Assembly: GCA_036386515.1 (NCBI GenBank)
Contig: DASVVO010000056.1
Coordinates: 16,756 to 80,755 of the forward strand
DNA length: 64,000 bases
Direction of reading: 5' to 3'
DNA from: JAIVJZ01 sp036386515
GTDB lineage: Bacteria > Acidobacteriota > Blastocatellia > Pyrinomonadales > Pyrinomonadaceae
Part shown: one piece after another, positions 17,466 to 26,378 of the stretch
Layout: the number at the start of each line of letters is the position of its first letter
Position numbering within the stretch: the first letter of the stretch is position 1
Position numbers and translations under genes: made by a program
The notes under the pieces: model-generated
What the model was told of the DNA's origin: nothing
What the model saw: only the letters and a program-made list of their open reading frames with translations
The model's database searches: none

Positions 17466-18671
17466 TCAGCGTGCGCTCTCGCGGCGCGCGTTTTGTTCAA
17501 TACCAGTCTCGGCCGGGGCGCGCCGCTTCAACAGCAGACGCTCGTAGAGATTCTCGACGTTCTCGACTTGCGCCGCGCAGGAAAATTTTTCTTTGACGAC
17601 CTGCAAGCCGCGCTCGCCCATGCGGCGCGCGCGCTCCGGGTCGGCGAGGAGCGAGAGGATGCGTTCGGCGAGCGCGGCCTCGTCGCCCGGCCGGATGATG
17701 TAGCCGGTCTCGCCTTCGACGACCGCCTCGCGCGCGCCGCCGATGTCCGTCGCCACGACGGGACGCGCGGCGGCCATGTACTCGATGATCGAATTGGAAA
17801 AGCCTTCCGTCCCGTTTGAACTGAGGACGCACACCTCGGAGACGGCGAGCAACTCCGGCACATGCGCGCAACGCCCCGGAAAGAAGGCGCGCTCGGCCAG
17901 ACCGAGTTCGGCGGCGAGCGCGATGAGAGACTCGCGCAATTCGCCCTCGCCCGCGAGCACGAACGCCGCCTCCGGCATGGCCTCGGACACGCGCCGCGCC
18001 GCGCGCAAAAATGTCGCCTGATCTTTGTTGGCGTGGCGCATGTTGGCGACGATGCTGACGAAACGCCGCTCGCCGTCCGTCGGCAGACCGAGCAGCGCGA
18101 GCGCGTCGGCGCGCCGGAGGTCAGGGCGCGGCGCGACTCTCGACGTGTCCATGCCGTTATAAATCGTCTGGATTTTCGCGGCCTCCACGCCGTCCCTGAT
18201 CAACTCCTGCCTGACCGCCTCGGCGTTGGCAACGATTGCATCGGCGAGTTTGAAGGCGCGCTGCTGCACCCATTTCTGTTTGCGCGTCTTCGTGCCGTCG
18301 GTTTCGCGCCGCGAGGCGATGCGCGCGCTGCAGTGGCGGCGGCGGGCGAGCGCGGCGGCGGTCATGCCGAAGATGTTGGTGTAGAAGTCGTGCGTCTCCA
18401 CGATGTCGATCTCGCGCTCGCGGATGAGCGCGGCGCAGCGGCGCAGTTGCACGAGCATGTTGCGGTCGTAAAAGGAGGTGAGCGGAAATTCGGGGATGTC
18501 CGCGAAGCCCAGACGCTCGGCCTCCGCGCGCAGCACGCCCTCGCCGCTCAGGCACGCGAGGTGTATGTGATAACGCCCGCTCTCCGTCAGCAGGCGCGCG
18601 AGTTGCACCACCTGCCGCTCGGTTCCGCCCTGCGCGAAGCTGTCTATGAAGAGGAGCACGTTCGGTTTCAT
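17466..18671 (-). CDS. GT4 family glycosyltransferase
   Basis: 401 residues, GT-B fold. The N-terminus NVLLFIDSFAQGGTERQVVQ has the GGTE motif of GT4. NGTEGFSNSIIEYMAAARP carries the donor-site glutamates, with VLAGEGELRESL before it. Substrate unknown. ATG at 18671, which is 22 bases after the stop of amidotransferase 2. The set of three genes (amidotransferase, GT4, GT4) is tightly spaced and most likely one transcript. Confidence 0.92.
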   Translation of the reverse strand: MKPNVLLFIDSFAQGGTERQVVQLARLLTESGRYHIHLACLSGEGVLRAEAERLGFADIPEFPLTSFYDRNMLVQLRRCAALIREREIDIVETHDFYTNIFGMTAAALARRRHCSARIASRRETDGTKTRKQKWVQQRAFKLADAIVANAEAVRQELIRDGVEAAKIQTIYNGMDTSRVAPRPDLRRADALALLGLPTDGERRFVSIVANMRHANKDQATFLRAARRVSEAMPEAAFVLAGEGELRESLIALAAELGLAERAFFPGRCAHVPELLAVSEVCVLSSNGTEGFSNSIIEYMAAARPVVATDIGGAREAVVEGETGYIIRPGDEAALAERILSLLADPERARRMGERGLQVVKEKFSCAAQVENVENLYERLLLKRRAPAETGIEQNARRESAR

Positions 18672-18693
18672 CGAATTACATTTCCGCTCGCGG

Positions 18694-20820
18694 TCATGCC
18701 GCGTGGCTATCTTCTCTCAACGCCTGCGCGCGGCTATCTTTCGCCGCCGCTTGAGCCTGACTGTTTTGCGCCGCCTCCGGCGCGTGGCTTTCTGCCGCCG
18801 TCGTATTCGCGGCCGTCTCCACCGCCGCTTTTGGCTCCGGCTCGGACGCGACGATCGGCGCGTCCGTCTCCGCCGTTTCGCGCGCCTTGAGCGTCGCCAT
18901 CGTCAGTCGCTCGACGTTATCGGCGGGCGGCTCAAAGACGTTCGCGGCGCGCTCGTGCCGCATCCAGGTTTCGAGCACGAAGAGATACCACGTCTGCAAC
19001 GACGCCTCGCCCGCTTCGACCTCGCGCGCAAACTTTTTGAGCGCGGCCTGCCCGTCGATCCAACCATCGCGCGCGAGGAGCGAATCCGCAAACGTCTCTT
19101 CCACGCGCTCGCGCCAGCGTCCCGCCATCCAGCGTCCGGCCGGGATGCCGAAGCCGCGCTTGCGCCCGCGCGCCACGCGCTCGCCGATGCGACGCCGCGC
19201 CACCTCGCGCAAGATCGCTTTCAACGCGCCGCCCTGAAGGCGCAGGTCGAGCGGCAGCGCGGCCGCATACTCCCACAACTTCTGATCCAGGAAGGGCGAG
19301 CGCGCTTCGAGGGCGTAGTGCATCGTCGCGCCGTCAACCTTCGGCAGGTATTCGCCGGTGAAGCGCGTGCGCCGGTCGTACTCCAGAAATTCCGCCAGCA
19401 CGTTGCGCCCAGACTCGTGCGAGCGCGGAATATCGCGCTGCGCGAGCGTCGCGCCCGCCAGTCGCTCGCCGAGAATGGCGTTCCGCTCGTAGACGGGCAG
19501 GCCGTCGCGCGCGTTCGTCACCGCCCCCAAACCCCCGGTCGTGTAGTCGAGAAACGAAGCGGCGCGGCGCGCGAGTCCGCGCCGGGGAAAGCGCGTGCGT
19601 AAGACGTTCGACCACAGGCGCGCGGCGGCGGGCGGCGTGCGGCGCGCGAGGCGCGCGGCGAACCACAGGTAACGATGTTCGGGGTAGCCGAGAAACACGT
19701 CGTCGCCGCCGTCGCCCGTCAAGAGGACGGTGGCCGAGGGCGCGACGGCGCGCGAGACGCGGAGCATGCCGAGCGCGGACGAACAGGCGAACGGTTCGGC
19801 GTAGGCGGCGGCCAACTCCGTCACGTCGGGCGCGTCCGCCGCCGAGAGATCGAGCACGCGATGAGAGATGCCGAGCGCGGCGGCTGTGGCGCGCGCGTCG
19901 GCCGTCTCGTCGAGCGGGTCGCCGGGCGTGCCGATGGTGTAGGCCGTCACGTCGCCGCCGAGTTTGGCAATTGCCCAGCAGACGAGGCTCGAATCCACGC
20001 CGCCCGACAAGAGCGCGCCGACCGGCACGTCCGCGAACAGGCGCATCTCGACCGCGCTCACAAACAGCCGCTCAACTTCTTCGACCGCCTCCGCGAACTT
20101 CGGCGCGCGCGCCTCATTATTCGACGCGGGGGCGACGGGCGGCGACCAGTAAGTGCGCGCGCGCGCCGCGCCGTCCTCTGCCGACCATTCGACGATGGTT
20201 GCCGCCGGAACTTTCGTCGCGCCCTGATAGATCGCGCGCCCGTCCGTCACGAAACCGAATTCCAGGTATTCGAGGATCGAATCGGCGTCGAGTTCGCCGA
20301 GCATCCCGGCGGCTCTGAGCGCGCGCACGTTGGAGGCGAAGGCGAGGCGGCCGTCCGGGGCGTTTGCATAGACGAGCGGTTTGACGCCGAGGCGGTCGCG
20401 CACGAGGAAAAGTTTCTGCGCGCGTTCGTCCCAGAGGCCGAAGGCGAACATGCCGTGCAGCCTTTCGACGAGCGCGTCGATGCCCCACTCGCGGTAGCCT
20501 TCGACCAGCACTTCCGTATCCGTCTGGCTGTGAAACTGCGAGCCGCGCGCAGCGAGTTCGGCGCGCAACTCGCGGAAGTTGTAGATCGCGCCGTTGAAAA
20601 CGATGCCGACCGAACCGTCCGCCGAGAGCATCGGCTGTCGGCCGGCCTCGCTCAAATCGAAGATGGCGAGACGCCGGTGGCCGAGCGCGCCCTGCGGCCA
20701 ACGCTCAAGCCCCGCTCCGTCAGGCCCGCGCCGCGCGAGCGCGCGCGTCATCCGCGCGACCGCCTCGTCGGCCGCCGCGCCGCTATTTCGAGCTATCACT
20801 AATCCGGCAATTCCGCACAT
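18694..20820 (-). CDS. asnB: Asparagine synthase-type amidotransferase 2 with Ala-rich tail
   Basis: 708 residues. Cys2 of MCGI is the glutaminase nucleophile, IVFNGAIYNFREL and RRGPDGAGL complete that domain, and the ATP-binding loop SGGVDSS is at 272-278. The last 60 or so residues (about 648-708) are a low-complexity tail rich in Ala, Glu, Ser and Gln with recurring ESHAP, DSRAQ and DSHAA pieces, not seen in the other two amidotransferases in this window. The tail is probably disordered. Role as for amidotransferase 1: amide transfer from glutamine to a carboxylate on a sugar or peptide; the acceptor is not visible from sequence. Confidence 0.92.
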   Translation of the reverse strand: MCGIAGLVIARNSGAAADEAVARMTRALARRGPDGAGLERWPQGALGHRRLAIFDLSEAGRQPMLSADGSVGIVFNGAIYNFRELRAELAARGSQFHSQTDTEVLVEGYREWGIDALVERLHGMFAFGLWDERAQKLFLVRDRLGVKPLVYANAPDGRLAFASNVRALRAAGMLGELDADSILEYLEFGFVTDGRAIYQGATKVPAATIVEWSAEDGAARARTYWSPPVAPASNNEARAPKFAEAVEEVERLFVSAVEMRLFADVPVGALLSGGVDSSLVCWAIAKLGGDVTAYTIGTPGDPLDETADARATAAALGISHRVLDLSAADAPDVTELAAAYAEPFACSSALGMLRVSRAVAPSATVLLTGDGGDDVFLGYPEHRYLWFAARLARRTPPAAARLWSNVLRTRFPRRGLARRAASFLDYTTGGLGAVTNARDGLPVYERNAILGERLAGATLAQRDIPRSHESGRNVLAEFLEYDRRTRFTGEYLPKVDGATMHYALEARSPFLDQKLWEYAAALPLDLRLQGGALKAILREVARRRIGERVARGRKRGFGIPAGRWMAGRWRERVEETFADSLLARDGWIDGQAALKKFAREVEAGEASLQTWYLFVLETWMRHERAANVFEPPADNVERLTMATLKARETAETDAPIVASEPEPKAAVETAANTTAAESHAPEAAQNSQAQAAAKDSRAQALREDSHAA

Positions 20821-20867
20821 GTTGTTTTGATGAGAGGAGACGAGTTTCCTATCTCGTCGCTTCGGGT

Positions 20868-22328
20868 CTAACTCCGAGAGTGAACGCGCGCGGGCGTGGC
20901 CGCGGCGGCCGAATCGGCGGCCGAATCGCGCCAGCCCGCCGGGTGTTTCACTTGAAAGAGAGGCGCGCGCGCGCCGAGCAGTTCGTCGGCCGCGCCCTCG
21001 CCCAGATCACCGCACAGGCGCACGCCCGCGTGCGCGAAGGTCGTGAGCGGCCAGCGAAATCGGCCGAACGCCTCGCGCGCAATCGAGACGCGGCGCGGGT
21101 CGTAGCCGAGCAGGTGCGCGCCCGCCCAATCCATCGCCGCCGCGTTCCAGGCTCCCAGGAGCAAGCCCATCGGCAACGCTTCGGGCGCGAGCGGCCCGTC
21201 GCCCTGACCGGCCACCACCGCGTCGGCCACGTGGACGACGAGGCGCGCAGGGAAGTCTGCGAAAGTCGCGTCCGGCCGCCCGTACAGGATCACGCGGTTG
21301 AGGTCGAGCGCGGTGCGCCACACCGTATCGTTGCCCGACCAGGAGCCTTCCACGCCGAGACTATCGCCCGCGAGCCGCGCCGCGCGTTCGAGTTGCACGC
21401 CCAGACCGTGCCAGACTTTGCCGAGCGCGGGGCGCGCCGTTTGGTTCTGCCGGTCGAGCACGAATTCGAGCGAACGCTTCAGAGGGTTCGCGCCGGGGTA
21501 ACAATCGCCGCCGGAGGACGCGCCGCCGATCCGGTGATGCGGCAGAAATTCCTTGTTGCCGTTGATGCCGATAAGGTTCTTGAGCGCGCAGGTGATGCCC
21601 GCCTTCTTGTGCGTCTTCAACTTCGGCAAATTGATCACGACATCGGCGTCGAGCACGGCGCGCGCGATGAGATATTGATGACGGCCGGGCGCGTGCGTCC
21701 GCCGCATCAGGCGCGGGTCGTAGCAGGTGACGCGAAATGCGCCCGACTCGTCCGTGATCGGTTCGAGGAGACTTTCGCGCCCCAGATCGAAGAGGACGAA
21801 CTCGCTCTCGTCGCGCTGGTTCTCCGCCGCCGCGCGCACGCCGCCGGTGAACACGGCGATCGTCCGGCGAAAATCGCGTATGCCGCGAAAACGACTCTCG
21901 CGCCGCATCAATTCCTCAGACCACTCGCCGAGTTTCGTCTCTCTGAGCAACGCCGCGAAGTCGCACCCTTGCATGGGCGCGTCGCCGACGGAGACCTCGC
22001 CCGCTCCCGTCTGTAATACCGCTTCGACCACGGCGCGCACGAGCGATTCATGCGTCAACAGCGGCTCGATGCCGCCCGCGCCTTGATTCTCGTGCGTCAC
22101 GAAATTCGGTTTGACGAGCACGCGCGCGCCGGGAGGAATGATTTGGTTGAACGCGCCGCCCGCCGCGCCGCCGTCGCTCCAACCGAGTTCACGCGCGAGG
22201 CGCAGGAGCGCGAGGGATATTTCATCCGTGCCGTTCGCGCCCCCGGCGGACGGATAGCGCGCCGCGGGCGTCCGCGCCACGGCCACGCGCGCGTCCTCAC
22301 AGGTCTGCCTGCGCTGAAACTCCGTCAT
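20868..22328 (-). CDS. DUF362 domain protein
   Basis: 486 residues. The DUF362 region includes RVLVKPNFVTHENQGAGG, then VSVGDAPMQGCDF, DADVVINLPKLKTHKKAGIT and ALKNLIGINGNKEFLPHHR. The family function is not established; some members are fused to ferredoxin domains, but no Cys cluster is visible here, so an iron-sulfur role is unsupported. Its ATG (22328) overlaps the stop of the CapK-like gene by 4 bases (ATGA), so the two are translationally coupled. An EPS role is inferred only from context. Confidence 0.88.
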   Translation of the reverse strand: MTEFQRRQTCEDARVAVARTPAARYPSAGGANGTDEISLALLRLARELGWSDGGAAGGAFNQIIPPGARVLVKPNFVTHENQGAGGIEPLLTHESLVRAVVEAVLQTGAGEVSVGDAPMQGCDFAALLRETKLGEWSEELMRRESRFRGIRDFRRTIAVFTGGVRAAAENQRDESEFVLFDLGRESLLEPITDESGAFRVTCYDPRLMRRTHAPGRHQYLIARAVLDADVVINLPKLKTHKKAGITCALKNLIGINGNKEFLPHHRIGGASSGGDCYPGANPLKRSLEFVLDRQNQTARPALGKVWHGLGVQLERAARLAGDSLGVEGSWSGNDTVWRTALDLNRVILYGRPDATFADFPARLVVHVADAVVAGQGDGPLAPEALPMGLLLGAWNAAAMDWAGAHLLGYDPRRVSIAREAFGRFRWPLTTFAHAGVRLCGDLGEGAADELLGARAPLFQVKHPAGWRDSAADSAAAATPARVHSRS

Positions 22329-23740
22329 CGCCCGTTCCCTTCCGTGCGTTTAACCTCGCTCACCACGGGTCGCAGTTTATTGGCTTTCGTGCGCGGGATG
22401 CTCTGGACGAGCGCGAGACTGACCGGCAGACCCGGCAGATTAGCCGCGACCGTTTCCAAGATACTCCTTCGCGCGTCTTCGCCGAAATTGTTTTGCGGAA
22501 TGACCTGGAGTTCGACCGAGTAGTCCGGGCGTTGGAGAAACATGAACTCGCGCACCGGGTAATCTTTCAGCATGTGCGGCATTTGCAGCCCCGCGATCCA
22601 GCGGCCGTCCGGCAGCCAGATGCGGTCGGCCTCGCGTCCCAAAACTTCGTGCAGCGCGAACGCCGGGTGGCCGGGGCGGCTCCCGTGCGGGAAGCGTCCC
22701 ACGTCGCCCACGCGGTAACGCAGCATCGGCATGCCGTCCGCGTGCAGCTTCGTGATCAGGATGGGCGACTCCTCGGCGGCGGCGGCCGTCTCCGGTTCGA
22801 CGAGCACGTTCTGCCAGTCAACTTCAAAATCGTGCGTGCGCCCCGGCTCGAACTGGAAGCCCATGATGCCTACGTCGCGGCTGCCGTAGCGTTCGTGGAC
22901 GGGTCGGTTGAAGGCGCGCTCGATGGCGGCGCGCTGCGCGGGCAGAAGTTTCTCCGCGCCCGTGACGAAGCAGCCCGAAGGATAGTTCGGCGTGAGCTTT
23001 TCGGCGAGCGCGAACTCGGCCAGCGCGGCCAGCGCGCTTGCATAGGCGATGATGCACGCGGGACGCCAGCGCGCGAACTCGGCGTGATAGCGCGCGAGCA
23101 CTTCGGGCGAGAGACGGAAACAATCGAACCAGCGCACGTTCGACTCGAAATCATGGTAGCGTTCGCGCCACGTGCCGCGCGCCACGGGGTCGAGGTGATG
23201 CCCCCAGAGATAGGCGGTCGGCGTGCCGGTCGGCGCGCCGATTCTTTGCATCGGGTATTCCAGCGCGCTCTCGCGCCAGCCCAACTCTTCCGGCCCCAAC
23301 CAGACGTGCGTCGGCTCGCCCGTCGAACCGCCCGTCGAATCCTTGCGGAGCGCACCGGCCGGGAGGGCGTTCGAGATGAGGTCGCGGCCGGCCGCCCTGA
23401 TGTCTTCGCGTTCGAGCACGGGGAGGCGTGCGAAATCGGCGAAACTGAAATCGGCTTGCGGGTCGAAGTTTTCACGCGCGAACAACTCTCGATAGAAGAC
23501 GGTTTCGGAGGCGGCGCGGCGCACGGAGAAGCGCAGCCGTTCGAGCATCCATGCGCGCTGCCGCTCCTCATCCCACGCGGCCGACTCGCGGCGCAGCCGC
23601 ATGCCCTCGTAGAAGGCGCGCATCGCCGGGCGGCGCGAGGCGCGCGCCAGCCGTTGTGCGCGCGTGAGCGGCAGCAGCATCTTGCGTGAGAGCAGTTCGT
23701 GGATGATCAATCCGTTCAAGTTCCGTCTCCCCTTACTCAT
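22325..23740 (-). CDS. CapK/phenylacetate-CoA ligase-like adenylate-forming protein
   Basis: 471 residues. The adenylate-forming motif is KDSTGGSTGEPTHVWLG, a variant of the P-loop-like SGTTGxPK. HERYGSRDVGIMGFQ is the A5-like motif and LRYRVGDVGRFP the A7-like one. The CapK branch of the PaaK family is common in capsule and EPS clusters, where it may activate an acid for polymer decoration; the substrate is not known. The start is the ATG at 23740, whose ATGA overlaps the flippase stop; the open frame upstream runs antisense-like through the flippase and is spurious. The downstream DUF362 gene is coupled in the same way. Confidence 0.88.
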   Translation of the reverse strand: MSKGRRNLNGLIIHELLSRKMLLPLTRAQRLARASRRPAMRAFYEGMRLRRESAAWDEERQRAWMLERLRFSVRRAASETVFYRELFARENFDPQADFSFADFARLPVLEREDIRAAGRDLISNALPAGALRKDSTGGSTGEPTHVWLGPEELGWRESALEYPMQRIGAPTGTPTAYLWGHHLDPVARGTWRERYHDFESNVRWFDCFRLSPEVLARYHAEFARWRPACIIAYASALAALAEFALAEKLTPNYPSGCFVTGAEKLLPAQRAAIERAFNRPVHERYGSRDVGIMGFQFEPGRTHDFEVDWQNVLVEPETAAAAEESPILITKLHADGMPMLRYRVGDVGRFPHGSRPGHPAFALHEVLGREADRIWLPDGRWIAGLQMPHMLKDYPVREFMFLQRPDYSVELQVIPQNNFGEDARRSILETVAANLPGLPVSLALVQSIPRTKANKLRPVVSEVKRTEGNGR

Positions 23741-25281
23741 CCGGCCACATCGTTCACCGCGCGCCGCCGGTGTATCGTGTGGCGTTGCACGGCGCGCAGC
23801 GCGCGCCCCGCGCCCGCGCGTTCGTCCGCCGACAAAATCTTCAGCAGCCAGACGCCCGCCAAATAGACGACGGCGAAGACTACGCCGCACACGGCGAGCA
23901 CGAAAAACGGCGGCATCGTGCCCAACACCAACGCCCGCGCGAGCGCGGTGGCAATGGCGGCGCAGGCGGCGGCGCAGGCCAGCTTGCCCACGTCGCCGAA
24001 CAAAGGAACTTCCGCCCACGTCATCCCGAGAGCCTTGCCGCAGCGCACCGCCACCACCACGCGCTCCAGCAAATTCGTCAGCACGACGAGCGAGATGACG
24101 CCGACCAAACCGACACGCTCCGTTCCGAACCAGAGCGCGACGAACAACGCGCCGAGCAGCGCGGCGCGCGCGCGCAACAGAAAGAAGCGATGCTCCGGGT
24201 AAGCGCGCATCACCGGGTCGTAAGCCGACGTGATCATGCCGAGCGGGATCATCGCGAGGTTGACGGCGAAGATCGGCCAACTCGGCAGATACTGTTCGCG
24301 AAACATGACGATGATGAACTCGCGCCCCATCACGATCAGAAACGCGTAGAGCGCGAAATAGGCGAGCGCGAGTTTGCGCATCATCCGCGAGACGAGGACG
24401 ATGATCTCGCGCCGCGCGCCCTGCTTTTCCAGTTCGGCCACGCGCGGGATCATCACCGAGCCGATGGAGTCGCTAAGTATGTGGATGAGCGGCAGGTTGA
24501 AGCAGCCGAAATTGTAGATGGCGAAGGTGGCGGCGTCGAAGCGGTTGGACACGAAATAGTTGTGCATGTCCATCTGCATCGTGTAGAGGAAACCGGCGAT
24601 GCCGAGCGGCAGCGCGTAGCTCATCTGCGTGCGAAACAGGCGGGGGTCGAAGCGTCGCCCGAAGCCCTCGAAGCGCGCGAAGAGATAAACCAGCAGCACG
24701 ACGGTTTGCAGCGCGCCCTGGATGATCGCCGCGTAGATGAGCGACTCGACGGAGGCGAACCAGACGGCCGCCGCCAGCAGCAGGAGCGTGCGCGCGAGGT
24801 TCATCGAAACGATGAAGGCGGTGGCCGTCTTCGTCTCCTGATTCGCCATCGCGATGGCTTCCAGAAACGAGGAGACGACCCACAGCAGGAGCAGGATGCC
24901 GAGCGCGGGCGCGTAGGCCACGAGTTCGACCGAGTTGGGGAACAGCGCGACGATCAAACCCGGGCGCAGGACGAAGGCGAGGCACGCGGCGGCCGCGACC
25001 AGCAGGTGAAAGAGCAGGATGTTGAAGACCACTTCGCCGCGCCGTTCCGGTTCACGCGGAAGGAAATAGAACGCGCTCATGTGGAAGCCGAGCGGCAGCA
25101 CGTTCATCGCCGTCCCGACGATGAGGAAGACCTGCTTGTAGAGGCCGACGGAGGTCTGGTCGAGACGCCGCACGAGCAGCAGCGGCAATGCGAAACTCAA
25201 GACGAACGCCAACGTGCGCGCCGACATGATCCATGCCGCCCGCACCGTCAACGAACTCTCTTTGCGTCCCGCTTCAGCCAA
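23737..25281 (-). CDS. Wzx-type oligosaccharide flippase
   Basis: 514 residues with about 12-14 transmembrane helices, starting at MSARTLAFVLSFALPLLLVR. It has the PST/MATE-like arrangement of O-antigen and EPS flippases, which move the undecaprenyl-linked repeat unit across the inner membrane. LPLGIAGFLYTMQMDMHNY and IYNFGCFNLPLIHILSDSIG are mid-protein helices. Start codon TTG at 25281, with AAGGAGG at 25299-25293, 11 bases upstream; the ATG 18 codons in is a possible alternative. It is the only flippase in the window and sits upstream of the CapK-like gene. Confidence 0.88.
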   Translation of the reverse strand: MAEAGRKESSLTVRAAWIMSARTLAFVLSFALPLLLVRRLDQTSVGLYKQVFLIVGTAMNVLPLGFHMSAFYFLPREPERRGEVVFNILLFHLLVAAAACLAFVLRPGLIVALFPNSVELVAYAPALGILLLLWVVSSFLEAIAMANQETKTATAFIVSMNLARTLLLLAAAVWFASVESLIYAAIIQGALQTVVLLVYLFARFEGFGRRFDPRLFRTQMSYALPLGIAGFLYTMQMDMHNYFVSNRFDAATFAIYNFGCFNLPLIHILSDSIGSVMIPRVAELEKQGARREIIVLVSRMMRKLALAYFALYAFLIVMGREFIIVMFREQYLPSWPIFAVNLAMIPLGMITSAYDPVMRAYPEHRFFLLRARAALLGALFVALWFGTERVGLVGVISLVVLTNLLERVVVAVRCGKALGMTWAEVPLFGDVGKLACAAACAAIATALARALVLGTMPPFFVLAVCGVVFAVVYLAGVWLLKILSADERAGAGRALRAVQRHTIHRRRAVNDVAG

Positions 25282-25292
25282 CGTTTCTAACG

Positions 25293-25299
25293 CCTCCTT
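25293..25299 (-). promoter_or_regulatory. Ribosome-binding site for TTG-started flippase
   Basis: AAGGAGG on the minus strand, 11 bases before a TTG at 25281. Spacing is longer than ideal, but no ATG or GTG lies nearer. Confidence 0.6.
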
Positions 25300-25406
25300 C
25301 CCACGCTCATATCATAACAGTCCTGGCGGCCTGCGCGCTGTGCGCCTCGCCCACGCCTCGCTCGCGCCCCACTCGCGCCGGAATCGCGCCCCGGTTCGCG
25401 TGAGTT

Positions 25407-26378
25407 TCAACTTCCCCCGCTCCTCTCGATTTCCGTCGCGGGCGGCGGCGCAAACGTCCCCAGCACGTTGAGGCTGCGCACGGCCAACTGCTCGGCCGCG
25501 AGGTGCCGGAACTGCGGGTGCAGCGGGAAGCCGTTTTTGAGCGCGCGCACGGATGGCTCGTCGAGCGTCTGCATTTGCTTGAGCAGACGCACCCCGGCGC
25601 GCTCGAACATGTCCAGGTACTCGAAGGCGCGCAGCCGGTTGTGATACATAAACTGGTTGCCCGCCCACTTCGTCCACTCGTCGTCGCCGAACTGCAGGAA
25701 GTTGATCGCCGTGATCGTGTCATCGTCGTGCGAGAAATGATCCGAGGGGTCGATGATGTGAACCAGGAGGCCGTCGTCGGCGAGGATGCGCCGCGCCTCG
25801 GCAAGTATGCGCGCGAGGACGCTTGCGGGGATGTGCTCGAAGACGGCGAACGAGACGTGGGCGTCGATGCTTTTGTCGGCGAGCGGCAACTGCGCCGCGT
25901 CGGCGCGCGACAGGTACTTGACGTTCATCATCCGCAAGAGCGCGGAGAGGTCGCCTTTGAAGTTCAGGAGTTGCGCGAGTCGTTGGCGAAAGTGCGGCCG
26001 CGCCGCCTCCGCGCCGAACGCGGCCAGGACTTCCGCCTCGTGCCGCCGCACGTATTCGTTCGACTCGAAGACGAGCGCGCTCGACAGGTAAGGGTTCAAA
26101 TCCACGGTCGTCACTTCGGCCGCGCCGCAGAGCCAGAGAGCGGTCGGCAAGTTCACGTTGCGCCCCGTGCCGACTTCGAGAAAGCGCATGCCCTCAACCT
26201 CGCGCCCCGCCGCGCGAATCCACGCGGTCGTGCGCCGCGCCGCGTCGAAATATTCGACCGGGTTGGCGCGACCCGCGCGCAAACTCCCGACGCTGCGCTG
26301 CATCGCGTAATAGAGCGCGTTCGAGCACGGCAGGGCGGCGATCAAATTCTGAATGCGTGCTTTGCGTTGCCAGTTCAT
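25407..26378 (-). CDS. Class I SAM-dependent methyltransferase
   Basis: 323 residues starting at the ATG 26378. SAM motif I is MRFLEVGTGRNVNLPTALWL, followed by an acidic strand VTTVDLNPY. The central DAHVSFAVFEHIPASVLAR is the Methyltransf_11-type motif. The substrate is unknown. The ATG overlaps the TGA of the upstream GT2 by 4 bases (ATGA). An open frame continues upstream of the ATG but runs out of frame through the GT2 gene and is spurious. A 125-base gap without a gene separates this gene from the flippase. Confidence 0.88.
   Translation of the reverse strand: MNWQRKARIQNLIAALPCSNALYYAMQRSVGSLRAGRANPVEYFDAARRTTAWIRAAGREVEGMRFLEVGTGRNVNLPTALWLCGAAEVTTVDLNPYLSSALVFESNEYVRRHEAEVLAAFGAEAARPHFRQRLAQLLNFKGDLSALLRMMNVKYLSRADAAQLPLADKSIDAHVSFAVFEHIPASVLARILAEARRILADDGLLVHIIDPSDHFSHDDDTITAINFLQFGDDEWTKWAGNQFMYHNRLRAFEYLDMFERAGVRLLKQMQTLDEPSVRALKNGFPLHPQFRHLAAEQLAVRSLNVLGTFAPPPATEIERSGGS

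Noticed and set aside
22325..24280. An apparent N-terminal extension of the CapK-like gene to 24280
   Set aside because: The extra 180 codons run out of frame through the flippase gene and are Arg-rich. The ATGA overlap at 23740 marks the real start.
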